A DNA stretch of 6,890 nucleotides from contig DHWT01000279.1 in assembly GCA_002413325.1 (NCBI GenBank), forward strand, positions 1 through 6,890, written 5' to 3'. Position 1 is the stretch's first letter. Each line of letters starts with the position of its first letter. This DNA comes from Chitinophagaceae bacterium UBA5175 (GTDB lineage Bacteria > Bacteroidota > Bacteroidia > Chitinophagales > Chitinophagaceae). Below the pieces are notes generated by a model that made no database searches, was not told the origin of the DNA, and saw only the letters and a list, made by a program, of their open reading frames with translations. Of this stretch, positions 5,770 through 6,890 are shown one piece after another. The position numbers and the translations under genes were made by a program.

Positions 5770-6669
5770 TCATTTCGGAATCTGCAGGGAAACATACTGG
5801 GCCGCGTAACCGCCGAAATATCCCAGGGCCCCGTTGGATACATTGGAAATCACTACGGTCGGTGTTGAAAAGGGGTTTCCGATACTCTGGTAATTATATT
5901 CCATCGTGCGCCAGAAATCGTAGGTCGCTTTATCTATGTCTGCCAGTTTTACGGTAACCGAATCTCCTTTGTTAAAAAAAGAATAATTATTGACGTCGAT
6001 GGGGAGATTCCGGTTCACCCCTTTATCCACCGTAACGGTATACGTGGTCCCGTCTGTGATCTGGTCGTCAAATACGGAGTTCAGTCCTGGGTAAAAGGGC
6101 CCTCCGTTTACCCTTGTATAGTAGCGGGTATAATTTCCCAGTCCCGGGGGATCCGTAACCTTTGCTTTCAGGTTGACGAGGCCCGAATCTGCCAGCGCAG
6201 GAGCAGGCACCCACCATAAACTGTCAATGACTTTGGCCAGGGCCGGGATGGTGGTGGTTGCCATATAGGTTTGATTATTTTCCCGGATTTCAAGACTGTA
6301 TGTCGTACTGAATGCACCCTTGAATTTAGGACCGGAATAGGAATCGTTCAGTGAATAAGAGTACATCAGCAGACCGGTGCTATCGTCTTTGGTGGCATAC
6401 TCCTGGAGCTGGGCGGTAATGCTGCCATTCGATACGAGTACAAGAGCATTATGAACAAAGGAATTGGAAAGGGCCTGGAGATCCAGAACACTGAAATAAT
6501 CCAGACTCCGGGTCAGTGTCACCACCGGGTATTTCCCGTTTTCGATGGAAGCATCCACGACCAGGTCCGTGCTGGTGGGATCCAGTTTGATACTGATGTT
6601 TTTTTCGCAGGAGCTGAGAAAAAATGAGAAAAAAAGGGAAAATGAAAAATTAAAAATCTGACGGATCAT
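5770..6669 (-). CDS. DUF4249 family lipoprotein
   Basis: This 299-residue protein has a lipoprotein signal peptide: MIRQ, then a Phe-rich hydrophobic stretch to residue 18, then the lipobox LSSC with Cys21 as the lipidated residue. It is therefore expected to be anchored in the outer membrane or the outer leaflet of the inner membrane. The mature part matches DUF4249. It begins DLVVDASIENGKYPVVTLTR (35-54), is rich in beta-strand and Thr/Ser, and has no catalytic motif I recognise. Members of this family are often encoded beside a TonB-dependent receptor, but none is next to this copy, and the function is unknown. The start is fixed by the signal peptide, since the next Met is far inside. It sits only 5 bp from a -7 promoter element, suggesting a leaderless or nearly leaderless mRNA. 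The gene is followed by trxB after 126 bp. Confidence 0.87.
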   Translation of the reverse strand: MIRQIFNFSFSLFFSFFLSSCEKNISIKLDPTSTDLVVDASIENGKYPVVTLTRSLDYFSVLDLQALSNSFVHNALVLVSNGSITAQLQEYATKDDSTGLLMYSYSLNDSYSGPKFKGAFSTTYSLEIRENNQTYMATTTIPALAKVIDSLWWVPAPALADSGLVNLKAKVTDPPGLGNYTRYYTRVNGGPFYPGLNSVFDDQITDGTTYTVTVDKGVNRNLPIDVNNYSFFNKGDSVTVKLADIDKATYDFWRTMEYNYQSIGNPFSTPTVVISNVSNGALGYFGGYAAQYVSLQIPK

Positions 6670-6674
6670 GCGTG

Positions 6675-6706
6675 CAAAATTAGTCCGCTGGCCGGCGGAC
6701 GCAAAA
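6675..6706 (-). promoter_or_regulatory. Promoter of the DUF4249 gene, with a palindromic spacer
   Basis: The minus strand reads TTTTG (6702-6706), a 19-bp spacer (6683-6701), then TAATTTTG (6675-6682). This matches the Bacteroidota primary sigma consensus TTTG-N17-23-TAnnTTTG in both boxes and in spacing. The spacer is almost wholly the GC palindrome. The -7 box ends 5 bp before the ATG at 6667-6669, which places the predicted transcription start at or within a few bases of the start codon. Confidence 0.65.
6683..6700. repeat. 18-bp GC palindrome, copy B
   Basis: The plus strand reads GTCCGCTGGCCGGCGGAC, an inverted repeat with 8 of 9 pairs complementary (one T/G mismatch) centred on GGCC. 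Its core 16 bases match the element at 4623-4638 at 14 positions in either orientation. It is flanked by direct repeats GCAAAAT (6674-6680 and 6701-6707), which also supply the TTTTG parts of both promoter boxes on the other strand. Confidence 0.75.
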
Positions 6707-6707
6707 T

Positions 6708-6737
6708 AAAAAAGCTCCCCGGGTATGACCGGGGAGC
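6708..6737 (-). terminator. Intrinsic terminator of the sigma factor gene
   Basis: On the minus strand GCTCCCCGG (6729-6737) and CCGGGGAGC (6714-6722) form a perfect 9-bp, mostly G:C stem with a 6-base loop. Six T residues follow (6708-6713), then A and four more T. It lies 28 bp after the sigma factor stop codon and reads in the right direction to end that transcript. Confidence 0.9.
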
Positions 6738-6765
6738 CCTGTTATAAATAAATAATCTACTCTGA

Positions 6766-6890
6766 TTAACCGAGATACGCTTTCAACGCGCTGCTATACC
6801 TGGCTTTCTGCAGACGTTTGATTGCTCTTTCCTTGATCTGGCGGATCCGTTCCTTGGTCAGGTCATATTTCTGGCCGATCTGTTCAATGG
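6766..6890 (-). CDS. Sigma-70 family RNA polymerase sigma factor, C-terminal end
   Basis: Only the last 40 complete codons and the stop are inside the window. They read IEQIGQKYDLTKERIRQIKE (the recognition helix-turn-helix of region 4.2, which contacts the -35/-33 promoter box), followed by RAIKRLQKARYSSALKAYLG. The pattern IGQKYDLTxERIRQIKExAIxRL is characteristic of RpoD/SigA-group sigma factors rather than ECF factors. The tail ending in AYLG fits the short Bacteroidota primary sigma type. I recall the main SigA of the phylum ending closer to RRLRHTSRSKxLKxYLG, so this could be either the primary factor or a paralogue. I therefore give no gene symbol. A strong terminator follows. Confidence 0.88.
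   Translation of the reverse strand, partial: IEQIGQKYDLTKERIRQIKERAIKRLQKARYSSALKAYLG

Noticed and set aside
6674..6707. GCAAAAT direct repeats flanking the palindrome, considered as a target-site duplication of a small mobile element.
   Set aside because: One repeat is separated from the palindrome by TA while the other abuts it. Both are explained by the TTTTG parts of the promoter boxes, and the copy at 4623-4638 lacks such flanks.
1..6890. A defence, secondary-metabolite or mobile gene system hidden in the window.
   Set aside because: All substantial frames are accounted for by housekeeping or known Bacteroidota families. No transposase, integrase, nuclease cassette or toxin-antitoxin pair is visible.

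Overview
The window looks like a stretch of ordinary chromosome from a Bacteroidota bacterium, probably of the Chitinophagaceae/Sphingobacteriia type. The evidence is two families largely confined to that phylum (DUF3822 next to rsmD, and a DUF4249 lipoprotein), a promoter of the phylum-specific TTTG-N19-TAnnTTTG form, mostly absent Shine-Dalgarno sequences, and the sequence character of RNase R, LpxK and the sigma factor tail. This placement is an inference from family knowledge; no database search was possible.

Every gene reads on the minus strand, so transcription runs from high to low coordinates. First comes the C-terminus of a sigma-70 family factor (6766-6890), closed by a strong intrinsic terminator (6708-6737). 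Then comes a DUF4249 lipoprotein gene (5770-6669). Its apparent promoter is packed into the few bases between that terminator and the start codon and has a GC palindrome as its spacer. Thioredoxin reductase trxB (4699-5643) follows, with a 126-bp upstream region that holds a possible promoter and a good ribosome binding site. After trxB lies a 96-bp repeat-rich spacer (4603-4698) made of 8/16-bp direct repeats around a second copy of the palindrome.

From 4602 down to 1 the genes are tightly packed and probably form one operon: folB, a secreted TPR protein, DUF3822, rsmD, bioD, lpxK and the start of rnr. Gaps are 6-45 bp, with overlaps of 10 bp (DUF3822/rsmD) and 4 bp (rsmD/bioD). The products are a housekeeping mixture: folate synthesis, 16S rRNA methylation, biotin synthesis, lipid A phosphorylation and RNA decay. 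They do not form one pathway.

I see no mobile element, CRISPR array, tRNA, rRNA, toxin-antitoxin pair or defence system. I do not find a new multi-gene system here. The observations most worth a second look are the terminator/promoter/palindrome arrangement with a probably leaderless lipoprotein mRNA, the same palindrome in the trxB-folB spacer, the periodic repeats there, and an RsmD whose catalytic (D/N)PPY motif reads GPPY.
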